A stretch of 64,000 nucleotides of DNA from Archegozetes longisetosus (taxonomy: Eukaryota; Arthropoda; Arachnida; Sarcoptiformes; Trhypochthoniidae), in assembly GCA_018873245.2 (NCBI GenBank), contig JAEMBT020000005.1:1438001-1502000 (forward strand), given 5' to 3'. The position numbers were made by a program, and so were the translations under genes. Shown piece after piece: positions 36,501 through 47,300 of this stretch. Every line of letters begins with the position of its first letter. Positions within the stretch are counted from its first letter, which is position 1. The notes under the pieces were generated by a model. That model was given only the letters and a program-made list of their open reading frames with translations. It was not told the origin of the DNA and searched no databases.

Positions 36501-37368
36501 TGTCTCAGAAGAATAAGTTCACAATGATTTTGATTTTATCGATCAATATTTGCACACTAGACGTAGAGTTAGCTGAAGTCTGCGATATGAATGTGTTCGC
36601 ACGTCGAATACTGGAGATAAGGAGAAAACGCAAACTGAATAAGTCTAGTCTCTTAAAGCCCTATATATATATATATAAGTGTTGGCCAACTATTGTTCAA
36701 TTGATAGATTGACGAATTTTTCATATTTTTGACAAAATGTATTGAGAAATAGAATATATTCGGAGTAATAACTCTTGGAATAGTGACTCCTTAGTATATC
36801 CACTTTGAGTCGATATACAAGAAGAGCGCATTGCAATAGGGATAAAACAAAATTACAAATATGCGACCTTTTCGAATAAATCTAATCTTTCCTGAATGAT
36901 ATGCTCAATTGTTGTAATAAAGTAGCGATTTATTGAACTAGGAAAATGCTTAGAGTTGGTTACTTTTCTTTTTAGTGTGGTATCGATTTTTTGACCATAG
37001 CTCAGGCTTACGTATACTTTGAGAAATTGATACTGAAGTCGCTTATCAGTAAACAGAATCGAAAATTATGTGCCGGTGCTTGCCTTATATTATCAGCAAA
37101 ACTAAATGATGTGAAAGGTGCTGAGCTTAAAACATTGATTGAGGTATATCTTATCTACTCTTCTATCTATCGACTGTCTTCTTGAAAGTTTCAATCTAAT
37201 CCTGATGTTTTTCAATGCTGTTTATAGAGAATTGAGTCCGGATTTCGGTTAAACCGAAAAGAGCTGCTTTCAATGGAATTTAGTGTATTAGTCGCGTTGG
37301 AGTTCTCACTTCATTTGCCCAATTGGGAAATAATTCCACACTTCCAGCGTCTTCTCTATGAATCATAA
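30518..37368 (+). CDS. CABLES1: CDK5 and ABL1 enzyme substrate (Cables) homologue
   Basis: Eight exons (30518-30707, 30779-30857, 35024-35127, 35189-35417, 35525-35987, 36220-36363, 36976-37143, 37228-37368) give 1518 nt and 505 residues. Cables proteins link CDK2/CDK5 to tyrosine kinases such as ABL and act in cell-cycle control and neurite growth. Diagnostic blocks are the N-terminal [17 protein letters not shown], the phospho-type [28 protein letters not shown], the [20 protein letters not shown] segment, and a C-terminal cyclin-box-like fold (about 355-505) with [24 protein letters not shown] and [15 protein letters not shown] start at the ATG at 30518, just before [12 protein letters not shown]. 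An AATAAA at 37714-37719 is a likely poly(A) signal. Vertebrate CABLES1 is about 630 residues, the difference being its longer N-terminus. Intron 2 is 4.2 kb; the others are 60-612 nt. Confidence 0.93.
30858..35023 (+). other. Cables intron 2 (4.2 kb)
   Basis: The intron runs from the exon ending KDKDRDG to the exon starting [12 protein letters not shown]. It is AT-rich, and the few short open frames in it look random. I see no repeats of note. Confidence 0.8.
36364..36975 (+). other. Cables intron 6
   Basis: A 612-nt intron between CKIARHE and CGIDFLT, in the cyclin-box region. Nothing else is visible in it. Confidence 0.8.
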
Positions 37369-37738
37369 TTGTGCGCACGTTCTCAACATTTGAAAATGAG
37401 AAAACCAGAGCACAAACACAGTATATAAGTGTATATACATAATGAACACATAATTCTTAAGTCCTGTATTTCTCTTTATTTATGCCAATGTTATTATTAA
37501 CTGTTGTTAGCGGTCATTCGGACTAACTCTCAGATTAACTTATTGTACTTAAAACAAATATAATCATTATTATTATATATTATGTAAATTCTATGAATGT
37601 CTGTATAAATGAAGTCTCAAGATTATTAGTACTAAAATTTTAATATTCTTTAAGTTATATTTACACAAGTCTACCGAAATGTTATCAAAAGAACCCTATT
37701 TTGATCGATGATCAATAAAAATAAAGTATTAAAGCTCA
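37369..37738. other. Convergent spacer, Cables and SLC6 3' ends
   Basis: A 370-nt spacer between two stop codons. The plus-strand AATAAA at 37714-37719 for Cables lies only 20 nt before the SLC6 stop, so the Cables mRNA probably runs into the SLC6 last exon. Confidence 0.5.
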
Positions 37739-39900
37739 TCAATTATTAGTTGTCGTTAAATTGATGTCTATTATAGACTTTCTGTTGGTGTCGAAAGTGT
37801 GACGTCTGGCCTGCATGAGCTCGAGATTTTCAGACGGTGTCCTATTACGATTCAACCATAATCTACGATAGAATGGAATGGTTGGGCCCCAATCACTCTT
37901 CTTGTTCATCACATATTTAACGCGCTGTTTCACAAACGAAACAATTTGATTAAAGCACTTACAAAATACTTATTAAAGTTAGGATTGTATCAGAAAATTT
38001 CAAACATCTTTCAAGTTGAGTGTAAATCAATAGTTGTTTATGAAAGCAGTGAGCCTGTAGTGCGTTAGCACTGAGTGTTTCATTATTTTTTCATACAAAT
38101 TGAGTAAAATAAACTTTTAATTACCTCATTTAATGTGTAGGCGGGAGCTTTCACTAACTTAATGATAACTGAAAGCGGTACTGGAATCAGTACAATAGAG
38201 ACAAGAAGTATTTTGGTGAGACATATATGAGTCCAGAACTCAGTCTGGATTAGAAAAGCGATATAAATGCCAACAAGAATTACTGGAGTGAAGAGCGTCC
38301 AGGATAGTCTTATCGGTAATGGGATTACAGAGTCTATCATGAAATGAATGTCACTTTGGAAACTTCGAATACCGTAAAGCCAGAGAAGAATAATCAATTG
38401 GAGAAGAATGCATACAATGACAGGAGTGACAATCCCATAGGTGTATAATACCATTATAATAGCTGATCCTCTATTAGTTGCCAATAGCACTGATGACAAC
38501 AATAATAATGTGACTATTACTTTCACTTTCAAACGTTGACTAAGTTTGTCTTCTCTACTTATGAAAAAACCAATTGTTGTCTCACTCAGCAATACAATAC
38601 TTTGTAATCCAATCATAACAATTGCTAATAAGAATGCGATTGTCAGCGATATTACTACAGTTTGGTTTAAATCTCTACTGAGAAAAGCTAATGTATCACA
38701 AACAATCACATATATTGAAAATGGAAGCACTATTTGGTGGTTAATTAGTTGGACACTATCTGCTCGAAAGTGTCTGTTATAGTACGCAGACATTGATGAC
38801 AGTAGACGCAACAAAATGAAAACTAATAAATTAGAAAAGACTGCGATCATGTTATTCCTGTAAGTTTTTCTGTGCTTGAAATCGATTCGATGACCGAAAT
38901 TGGGCACAAAGCCGATGGCCAAGTAGAATGATGTAACCACATGCGACAGAGCTGTCAACCAATTCGTTGACTGACGTAAAGCTTGAAGTCCGTTGTCAAA
39001 AATAGAGATGAAGTATTCTCGAGCCTCAAACTGATTCTGAATTCCAACAGCAATGGTTAGAGCGAGAAATGCTAGAATACTCAACGTAATAATAAGAACG
39101 GAAATGTATCGCATAATTGTTTCCACACTTTTCAATGTTGCTAAAAAGATAAATACTTGAATTGCAATCATAAATAAAGCCAATTTGTAGCTAAAACTTT
39201 CTATCTTCCAATTGTTTATAGTATTTTCAAAGTCAGTTAACTGCCAAATATCAGTTAATAAATACACTTCACTCAAAGAATACTGAGAACACGATTCTTC
39301 TGAAAAGTTTGAGGTAGGCTTCAATTCATTAGAAGTTTGAGAGGTGTGATTAAATAAATTTGAATCACAATCTTTTAAACTCATACAATGACTATCATTT
39401 TGTTTAATCCATGGCAATGTGTAATGTTCACTCGAACTTGTCAATGATACGATTATATTGAACAATATCCTCAAAGCAGTTGCAGTTAGAAATGTATAAA
39501 CGATACTTTGAATTAAGGTTATTATGCACTGCGTCAGTGACAGACCTTTTCCAATCAACGGTAAACTGTCCCATAACTGAATCGATCGTTTTCTACTGAA
39601 TTGCGAAACAAATGTCTCGATTAAAAGAAGCGGTAAACCAACGATTATGGTTAATAATATATATATGACAATCGATACACCTGTGAATAAGCATTCTTGC
39701 AAAATCAATAACCTTTCATAATAAGACAACTTTGAAAGTATACCTTCGCTTTCGTAATTTTCAAAGTATATGAATCCAAATATATTCGCAGAATTGAATG
39801 AGAAAATCAGCCAAAATAATGGAGACTCAATCCAAGAAGTTTTATAGATATATTTAACTTTTTGTTGATCATCTTCGCTAAAGTTTAGATAACCAAACAT
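37739..39900 (-). CDS. Divergent SLC6-family (neurotransmitter:sodium symporter) protein
   Basis: Two exons (39900-38125 and 37924-37739) join in phase 0 and give 653 residues with about 12 hydrophobic segments. The SLC6 pattern is recognisable: TSWIESPLFWLIFSFNSANI in place of TM1, LPLLLIETFVSQFSRKRSIQ and WDSLPLIGKGLSL in TM2-IL1, LPWIKQND before a large extracellular loop with a Cys-x8-Cys pair (HCMSLKDCDSN region) and Asn glycosylation sites NDS, NHT and NFS, and a tail with SDWGPTIPFYRRLWLNR. Many residues that bind Na+ and substrate in this family are changed (GLGNVWRFPY of TM1 is replaced by SANIFGFIYF). I start at the ATG at 39900. The frame is closed upstream by a TGA at 39951-39949, and no AG lies between it and 39900. 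Orphan or bedraggled-like SLC6 members are the nearest guess. Substrate is unknown. Confidence 0.82.
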
Positions 39901-41555
39901 TGGATTATTTATCGCATTATTAGAGGGCAAGTTATAAGAGTTAAATTTTCATCCATAAGAGAATAGTTGTCGATTTCTATTTGAGACCATGATAGGTGTA
40001 AACGTTTATAGAACAATAAAATTATGGGCTCTCATAACGCCTATAATGCTTGTCATTTGATAGCGTGTAATCTTTCTTAATTAGCAGATAACTCAAACGA
40101 CGTGCTGCTAAACGAATATTTCTTTATTCATACTATAATTTATCAATTTGTTTGGCGTATCTTACCTCAATTTATCGAAGTTATCATTTTGATTAAATGT
40201 TAATGTTTATAGTCTGGATATGGAATGCGGATAAGATTGAATAACCATTTCCAATAGATTACGCATTTTAGGGTAGCTTTCACCGACAATAGTTTTGTCA
40301 TTATTATACAGATATAACTAAGAGTATTGCGTAGGAATAATAATGTGTCAGTAAATATCGTTTAATACCTCCTAATCCAAGACGTTATATCATAATTTTT
40401 AAATTGGATAAGAACAAGTCATAGAGATCAGTAGCCAGCGGCCCGAGAGAGCAACAATCAGCTATTATTTGCGACAGCATCAGGTTTTACCTAAATACTT
40501 TCAACCAGTATTCCGACTAATAATAGTCAGAATTATCTCTTTAATGCGCTTAAATTTCAGATAATTATCTTAGATTATATGTTGAGTTACGAAACATTGT
40601 GACGCAAAGAATCGATTCTTAGTCTAGTCTATGGCGAGTCCGTAATGTTTTAGTGGAAAAGCATTTTGAGACATTAAGTATCGGCCGTGAGACAAAATAT
40701 TTTAGCCAAGGCAAGTCCACGAACATAAGAATCGCATGTTATTGGATAATAATTTTATGATAACTCAAACAATAAATAAGTGCAATCGCAAGCATAAAAT
40801 ACTGCAGAATAAAGACATTAAGATTTAATAGGTCTACAAACATATTAAGTTGTTATTTTTTACTAATAAAACTACATAACCGACGTTTAATGCAAAATGG
40901 TATACTGATGTGCAAACTATTATTAGTGTCCCAACTCTTGATTAATACTACAAAGTCTAGTAGCTTATAATATTTTCATTTTAGGTTTCATTTCAACAAT
41001 CATTTTGACTCTTTTACACAAGAATCATAGGGAAATAGGACCAAAATTGTTGCAGTTCCTCATTATGTCAACAATAGGATATCTAATTTAATAAACTTCT
41101 AAAAAGGATAATTCGCTTCTATTATGACCTGATTTATCCGATTAAAGGACATTAAATGGTTCCAATATCAAGTCATTGCATAATATTTATGGTCTGAATG
41201 CAAAGAGCATCAATACTAATTAAGGAAACAATAGTCATATCAATATCACGTCAATTAAGATACTGTCAGCTTAAAAATTAAGCAAAATTTATAATTATTA
41301 CAATTATATTTGAAGGAAACCAATAGAAATGTTGACAAAACTTCTGAATAATTCTGTTTGGATTACTTAAAAGCTGATAAAGTTAGGCTTAAAAACAATA
41401 ATAAAAAGATCTAAAATACGATCTCTAAGTAAAGGTACAGTCGAGTGATTTTTGTTTTGATGCAGACATAAAACGCTAAACAATTGTTTTAACTCTTATA
41501 TTCAGTTTAATGAATCAAAGAAATCAATTATGTAGTAATTAAGTGCAGTTACGAA
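39901..41555. other. SLC6 upstream region and spacer to FKBP12
   Basis: About 1.65 kb separate the SLC6 start codon from the FKBP12 stop; both genes are on the minus strand. The part next to 39900 should be the SLC6 promoter. AT-rich, no reading frame or repeat of note. Confidence 0.5.
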
Positions 41556-42541
41556 TTATTCTAGTCGTAGAAGTTCGACATCAAAAGTGAGAGTCGCGTT
41601 TCGAGGAATTATTCCCGGATGACCCTTAGATCCATAAGCAAAATCTGGGGAACATATCAATCGAGCGCGTTGGCCAACACTCATCTTAATAAAAATTAAG
41701 TTCCATTACTACAAGAAAAACTCAGTACAATGCGGTTAATATGGATTCAAACCTGTGCGACGCCGACATCCCATCCCTTGATGACCTCTCCTTTTCCTAT
41801 CTTAAACTTGAATGGCTTTCCGCGGTCCCGAGAAGAGTCAAACTTTGATCCATCTTCAAGTGTTCCTAGTTGTCATAAATTTAGTACTAATTCAATTCAA
41901 TTCAATTCAATTCAATTTATTGTTCAAATTATTAATATTGATCTAACTTCTGCCTATTTAGATATTAGCTGCGAATCATTTTAAAAATGAATTTGATTTC
42001 TTAGAAAAATGTAGTAACTAGGAAAAGCTCAATTTAAACTAAACTAAATAATAAAAATAATTAACTAGTAATAAATGTTAGGGTTATTTGGAGTACAAAC
42101 CGGTGTAATGAACAACAACTGTTTGGCCAGTCTTTGGAAAAGTGGAGCCTTTTAGAAGAAATAAAAAAGATTATTGATTATGAAACCAGTATAAAAGGTA
42201 AATAATGTTATCGTATAAAACTTAATAAACATTATATAAATAGTATACATAGAGTTGTACTAAATGTAAGGGTGTGTTCACTAATGCTTTGTTTTATATT
42301 AAATGCATTAATAATAGCATTTAGTAAAACTATATATTTATTCAGTTGGCATTTCAACTAAATATCTCTCAATTCATTTCTAATTAGATTCATTGATGAC
42401 AATACAAATTGAGTAGACAATTAAATCAATGTATGACATTAATGAAAGAATAGACAATTTTAATAGAAAGTGTTAAATATGTTAAACAATTCATGTTTTA
42501 ATACCGTCTCCCTCTTGAATGGTCTGCACCTCAACACCCAT
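41556..42541 (-). CDS. FKBP1A: Peptidyl-prolyl isomerase FKBP12
   Basis: Four exons (42541-42505, 42148-42101, 41865-41753, 41684-41556) total 327 nt and give exactly 108 residues, the length of vertebrate FKBP12. The protein is the cytosolic FK506/rapamycin-binding prolyl isomerase that binds ryanodine/IP3 receptors and type I TGF-beta receptors. It begins [13 protein letters not shown], continues [45 protein letters not shown], and ends FDVELLRLE. Pocket residues Tyr26, Asp37, Phe46, Val55, Ile56, Trp59, Tyr82 and Phe99 of the family are all present by alignment. The intron between exons 2 and 3 holds an AATTC pentanucleotide repeat. The start codon is 355 nt from TATDN1, on the opposite strand. 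Confidence 0.97.
41889..41917. repeat. AATTC pentanucleotide microsatellite
   Basis: Almost six AATTC units lie 23 nt upstream of the FKBP12 exon 3 acceptor, within the intron. Confidence 0.9.
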
Positions 42542-42896
42542 TCTATAATATTATCCGCGCGAAAACAATTACTAAACAATTAAATAGATTCAAAATTGAC
42601 TTCAAATATGAATCCGTAAAACGTTAGCTAAACAGATTTTCAGACTGTCGTCTTACTCAAAGACTCGATAATACACTAAATTTAAGGCTTTTTAGGTTCA
42701 CTCTCAATCCAATCGAGGGCGCGATCAATGCTTACTAATAGTCTTAGAGGCACGAACGAACAAGTATTTCATTTCATTTTAACAATTACAACAAATTTTA
42801 CATTCAAATCAGTCCAACTTTGCAAATAGCTATTTATTCGAAACAAACCTATAATATATTTTTGTCAATCAATCCAATTTGTGTTACAATTCAAAA
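42542..42896. promoter_or_regulatory. Bidirectional promoter, FKBP12 and TATDN1
   Basis: These 355 nt lie between two divergent start codons and must drive both genes. They contain an E2F-like GCGCGAAA at 42557-42564, close to the FKBP12 ATG, and a CCAAT-type ATCCAATCG near 42707. No TATA box is evident, which fits housekeeping promoters. Confidence 0.6.
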
Positions 42897-44211
42897 ATGG
42901 CATCATCTCTAAGAAAATTAATAGACATCGGATCCAATTTGACCGGTATTTTAATTTGAAGTTTAACATGAACTTAATTGAAAAGTTGAACTAATTATTG
43001 AATTTTATCAAATTTTTTTTCTAATAGATCCGATGTTTAGAGGAATATACAATGGTTCACATAAACATATGGAAGATCTTAATCATGTCATCAATAGGTC
43101 GATAAACCATGGTATCCAAAAAGTATATCAACTATCAAATTAAGGCTATTCTATGATTAACTGCATTTATTCATTAAGATATTCATAACGGGTGGAAGTC
43201 TTGAAGACAGTAAGTCTGCGTTAGAGTTAGCCAAAACCAATGAAATGCTTTATAGTACAGTTGGCTGTCACCCGACGCGTTGCTTAGAGTTCGAGGCTTT
43301 AGGCGATCCCGACAAATATATCAATGAACTAATTGAATTGGCCACAAACAATAAACACAAAGTGGTCGCTGTCGGCGAGTGTGGACTCGATTACGACCGA
43401 CTCCAATTCTGTCCTAAAGAACCGCAGTTAAAGTAATTTTACATAACTATTGTAACTGCAATTTGCTTGTAATACTCGGCAATTCATTTAAACCTTTCAG
43501 ATACTTTGAGCGTCAACTACAGATCGCAGAGGCCACAGGTTTGCCGTTATTTCTTCATTGCAGAAATGCAGCCGCAGATTTAGCAAAAATATTGAAAAAG
43601 AACAGAGACATGTTTATTGGTGGAGTCGTAAGTTAATCATGAAATTATATAACATATGAATATATTATATTCTAATTATACTGTATGTTTCAAATGTTTA
43701 GTTAACAATGAAATTATTTATATTATAAAGCTATCCTAAATTACAGGTACATTCATTTGATGGTTCGTTCGATGAAGCAAGAGAATTCTTGAAACTTGGA
43801 TTATATATTGGAATAAATGGATGCTCTTTGAAAACAGAGTCCAATTTGGAAGTGGCGTCATTAATACCAATAGATCGAATTATGATAGAAACTGGTAACT
43901 ATTACATATATTACAATCACATCTTTAGCTAAGCATACAAACTAATAATTCTAAACTAATGAAAATAATTTGTAGACAGTCCTTGGTGTGAAATAAAGCC
44001 AAGTCATGCGAGTGCCAGATACGTTAGAACAGAGTTTCAAAGCAAGAAAAAAGAAAAATACGAAGTTGGTTATCATGTTAAGGGTAGAAACGAGCCGTCA
44101 AACATAGTTCAAGTACTAGAAGTTTTGTCTAAAATCAGAGACCATAATATTGACGATTTGGCCAATAATTTATATGAAAACACAATGAAGTTGTTCTTCG
44201 GTAGCTGTTAG
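42897..44211 (+). CDS. TATDN1: TatD-type deoxyribonuclease TATDN1
   Basis: Six exons (42897-42945, 43028-43122, 43179-43432, 43501-43627, 43747-43894, 43976-44211) total 909 nt and give 302 residues; human TATDN1 has 297. TatD proteins are metal-dependent TIM-barrel nucleases with 3'-5' exonuclease/AP endonuclease activity, linked to DNA repair and apoptotic DNA degradation. Metal-binding and catalytic motifs are intact: [12 protein letters not shown] at the start, [45 protein letters not shown], and IMIETDSPWC near the C-terminal third. The tail [11 protein letters not shown] matches the family end. Introns are short (56-119 nt). The AATAAA at 44271-44276 lies 60 nt after the stop. It converges with TMEM214. 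Confidence 0.95.
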
Positions 44212-44270
44212 TTACTTATGTTAATACGAAGATCATATCTCTCGATTGAAATACTATTTTTGTATATTCA

Positions 44271-44276
44271 AATAAA
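44271..44276 (+). terminator. Polyadenylation signal AATAAA, TATDN1
   Basis: This hexamer lies 60 nt after the TATDN1 stop. It is 35 nt before the TMEM214 stop codon on the other strand, so cleavage would occur within or next to TMEM214 transcript sequence. Confidence 0.7.
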
Positions 44277-44291
44277 AACTCATTCAAAATA

Positions 44292-44297
44292 TTTATT
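44292..44297 (-). terminator. Polyadenylation signal AATAAA (minus), TMEM214
   Basis: TTTATT on the plus strand reads AATAAA on the minus strand, 14 nt past the TMEM214 stop. It overlaps the expected TATDN1 cleavage zone. Confidence 0.55.
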
Positions 44298-44310
44298 CAT
44301 AAAATAGCTG

Positions 44311-47300
44311 TTAATATATTAATGTTTTTATCTGAGTTGCGACCCACAAATAAGCCTCTGCCGTGTATTTCTGCAACAAGTCTATCGCTTGTATCGCAAC
44401 TTTTTGTATGTTTTCTGGTGCCAGAGATCCACTAGAATTCAAATTTATAGATTAATAAAGATGTCTTAAACCTTATTAGGCAATAAACATACGTCAAGAC
44501 ATTTGTTAGCAACCAGTTGGCAATCGATGAGGACGTTCTGAGTATAAAAGCCCATACGGTTGATAAGTGTGATTGCAATTGACCCGAAACTTGCAATAAC
44601 ATAGATTGCAGTTTTGGCACATAGTTATCGCTAATCTATTTGCAAACAAGATATTATTATATCTTATTCATGAATAAGGTAAGTAATCAAACCGTCTCAA
44701 GTATTGGAGGGATGTTTTTATTGATCCAGAGTCTAATGACTTCAGTTGAGTCCCATAAGTAGAGCATAACTTCTGCAAATTTCTCCCAAAAAAGATTCAG
44801 ATACGGTGACGTGACCGCGCTTATTGACTTCCAATAAATAGGAACATTGACTGAAAGCCAACTTAATTGAATTTATAGAACAAATATATGAAGATTAGAA
44901 AAGATTTATGTAAAACGTTCGGATTAAGTTGACATACTTGCTGGCTGTGATAGAATAGTGCTGAATCTTATTGTAAGCCTGCTCAACAACAGGCAAAGCA
45001 CCCAAACCTTTGAGCCAATTTGCAGTAAACGAATCTTTAATCAAACAGTTAAATATGAGTATTAAACAAATTAAGAGAAGATTAAATGGAATACTTCTGA
45101 ATTGACCGTTGGATTTAGCGTCATAGGCCAAAAGTGCTATTAAAATAATAGTTGAAACGACCAAAGTAGTTTTAATCGGAAACTTGCAGCTCGACATTGT
45201 ACTCAAAAGAGCCTAATATTTACAAAATTTTATTACAATACAAATCAATAGGAATGTTTAGTGAAAATAATGACTAGAAAAATGCAATGAGATCAATGAA
45301 AGTGATGAAGATTATGAAGTGAGTATATCTTCAGTCAGACTGTGTATGAGACGTAATATTGAGTAAACATTTGAATAGAAACAGAGTTTTAGTTCTGTTA
45401 CCAAAAACAAGGCGGCCTTATCTAAACAAACTCTACAACTAAAACCATATGAATGAAGCATGTATTTGTTATCTAATCTCGATCTACCTTCAAACATCAA
45501 CATTCAAATATTTGACATTTGACATGACCTCAAGTATAACTTGAAACATTAAACTAACTGAAATATTATTTATCATTTAACCTTTTAGTAGACTTTATAT
45601 AGCTAGTTCAAGCAATTATCGATCGCTAGCATCAACTGTCGAGACTAGAGCTAGGCATTCCTAACTATTCATCTGGATTAACATCCAATTGCATTATATA
45701 TTTGTTGGATATATAAAATTGAACTAAAAATAAAATCAAATATTAAAAACTTGTAGCGCTTATGCGATACCAAAAATCCTTAAATCTATATTGAAGCAAA
45801 TTATACTTATTCTTTATAGACCATGTAAAACCTAAACTCATGTTTTAAACCTATAAACTTATAAAATCTACAAAAATAACCGCTGACTACTAGATAAGAT
45901 ATTATAAGATTGAACTATTAATACACTACTGAATCAGTACTGATGATCGCACGAGTCATTTTCATAGATCGAACGCAAACTATCCGAAACTCATTACTAT
46001 GCAAATCAAGTTTGATGTGTCGTTTTGTTTAAAAGTACAATTACTAATAAAGTGCAATTTTGCAAATTTTCATTCAAGCCTCATCTCTCTTCTGCTTTTA
46101 CTACGCAAATTTTGATGACAATCGATAGTTAAGTATTCTAAGAACATCCTCGCTTAAAGCTTCATCAAAATTAGCTTAGCTTTGCTGTTAACTGAAACCT
46201 TTCATTTTTTAGATCAATATCTATTAGATCTTTTATATTTAATGGAAAAAAACTAATTACAACTCTTATAATTAAAACTGTTGTTTTCAATAAATTTCAA
46301 ATTGCGAATCCTTAATTGTTGTAACGAGAAAAGAAGACGTTTGCATCGTTGTGAGAACTCTACTTTTTTCTCAAATCCATTTTAAATTAGTCTATCGACA
46401 AAAATTGAAGGAAAACAAGAATAATAAACGACTTGCAATTTGAACCATACAGGCATAGAAGATAAATCAATTTACAAGCATTCTTTCTGACACAGCACAC
46501 GTTCGAACCACTTAATTAACAAAAAGTTTGAAGCGCTCATTTTTAAGTGCAAAAAATACTTCCGTACGAACATAAACATTAGCAAAACTATCAATTTTAC
46601 AGTTTGAACTAACTGTAGTCAGTAATAAATGGCAACCGCATTATTTAAAATATGATTCTCTACTCAAATCATATACCTATCTGACAAAATAGTAGTTCCA
46701 TTATTATGAACCACAGTAATTAATCAGACTTACAAAAGTATTGAGTTTAAAACTTCTTACCCATTAGTATTCACCATAAAATCAACATTAAGACACATTT
46801 AATAATAAAAAATCTAACCTAACCTAACCTAACCTAATCTAACAATATGAACACTATGAGCAAAATTCTGAAAATATCAGAATAAATTAAACTATCTGCT
46901 TTACCTCGCAATGGGTGTCACAGACTTCAAGTCCATCCTTCAAAACCTTGTCCTGAGCTCGCGAGTCATCGTTTGTATTTCTGAAGCTGAGCACTGTTTC
47001 TCTCAGGAGTTTTCTTGATAATTTTGATGGCAATGACTGGTAGTTATTGGACAAGTGCTCGAGCAACTGAGCCGACTATTGAAAATTGATGGATTGTGCT
47101 TATTAGTCATTAGCATTATTTCGAAGGTTCCAAAAATTTGAATTTCTTACTTGAGTTAAATTTTGAGAGTATAAAGATCTCCAAACACTAAAGCACTGGC
47201 TGTCGTGCGTCAAACAATTTGCTAATTCTGAGAGAACTTCTTGTATTTCATCGGAAGACGAGTTTTGATTGAGTCGACTCAAAAGCGATGGAAAATAAAG

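Noticed and set aside
36500-36712. 70-codon frame between Cables exons 6 and 7
   Set aside because: It lies wholly in an intron; the conserved protein continues cleanly from 36363 to 36976 without it.
39901-39930. Upstream extension of the SLC6 frame to a TTG
   Set aside because: TTG is an unlikely start in an animal gene, and the ATG at 39900 lies a few codons on, with an in-frame stop upstream.
44843-44852. Nearest cag acceptor for TMEM214 exon 10
   Set aside because: Its use shifts the frame and gives a stop, whereas the acceptor at 44863-44862 restores the conserved reading NWLSVNVPIYW.
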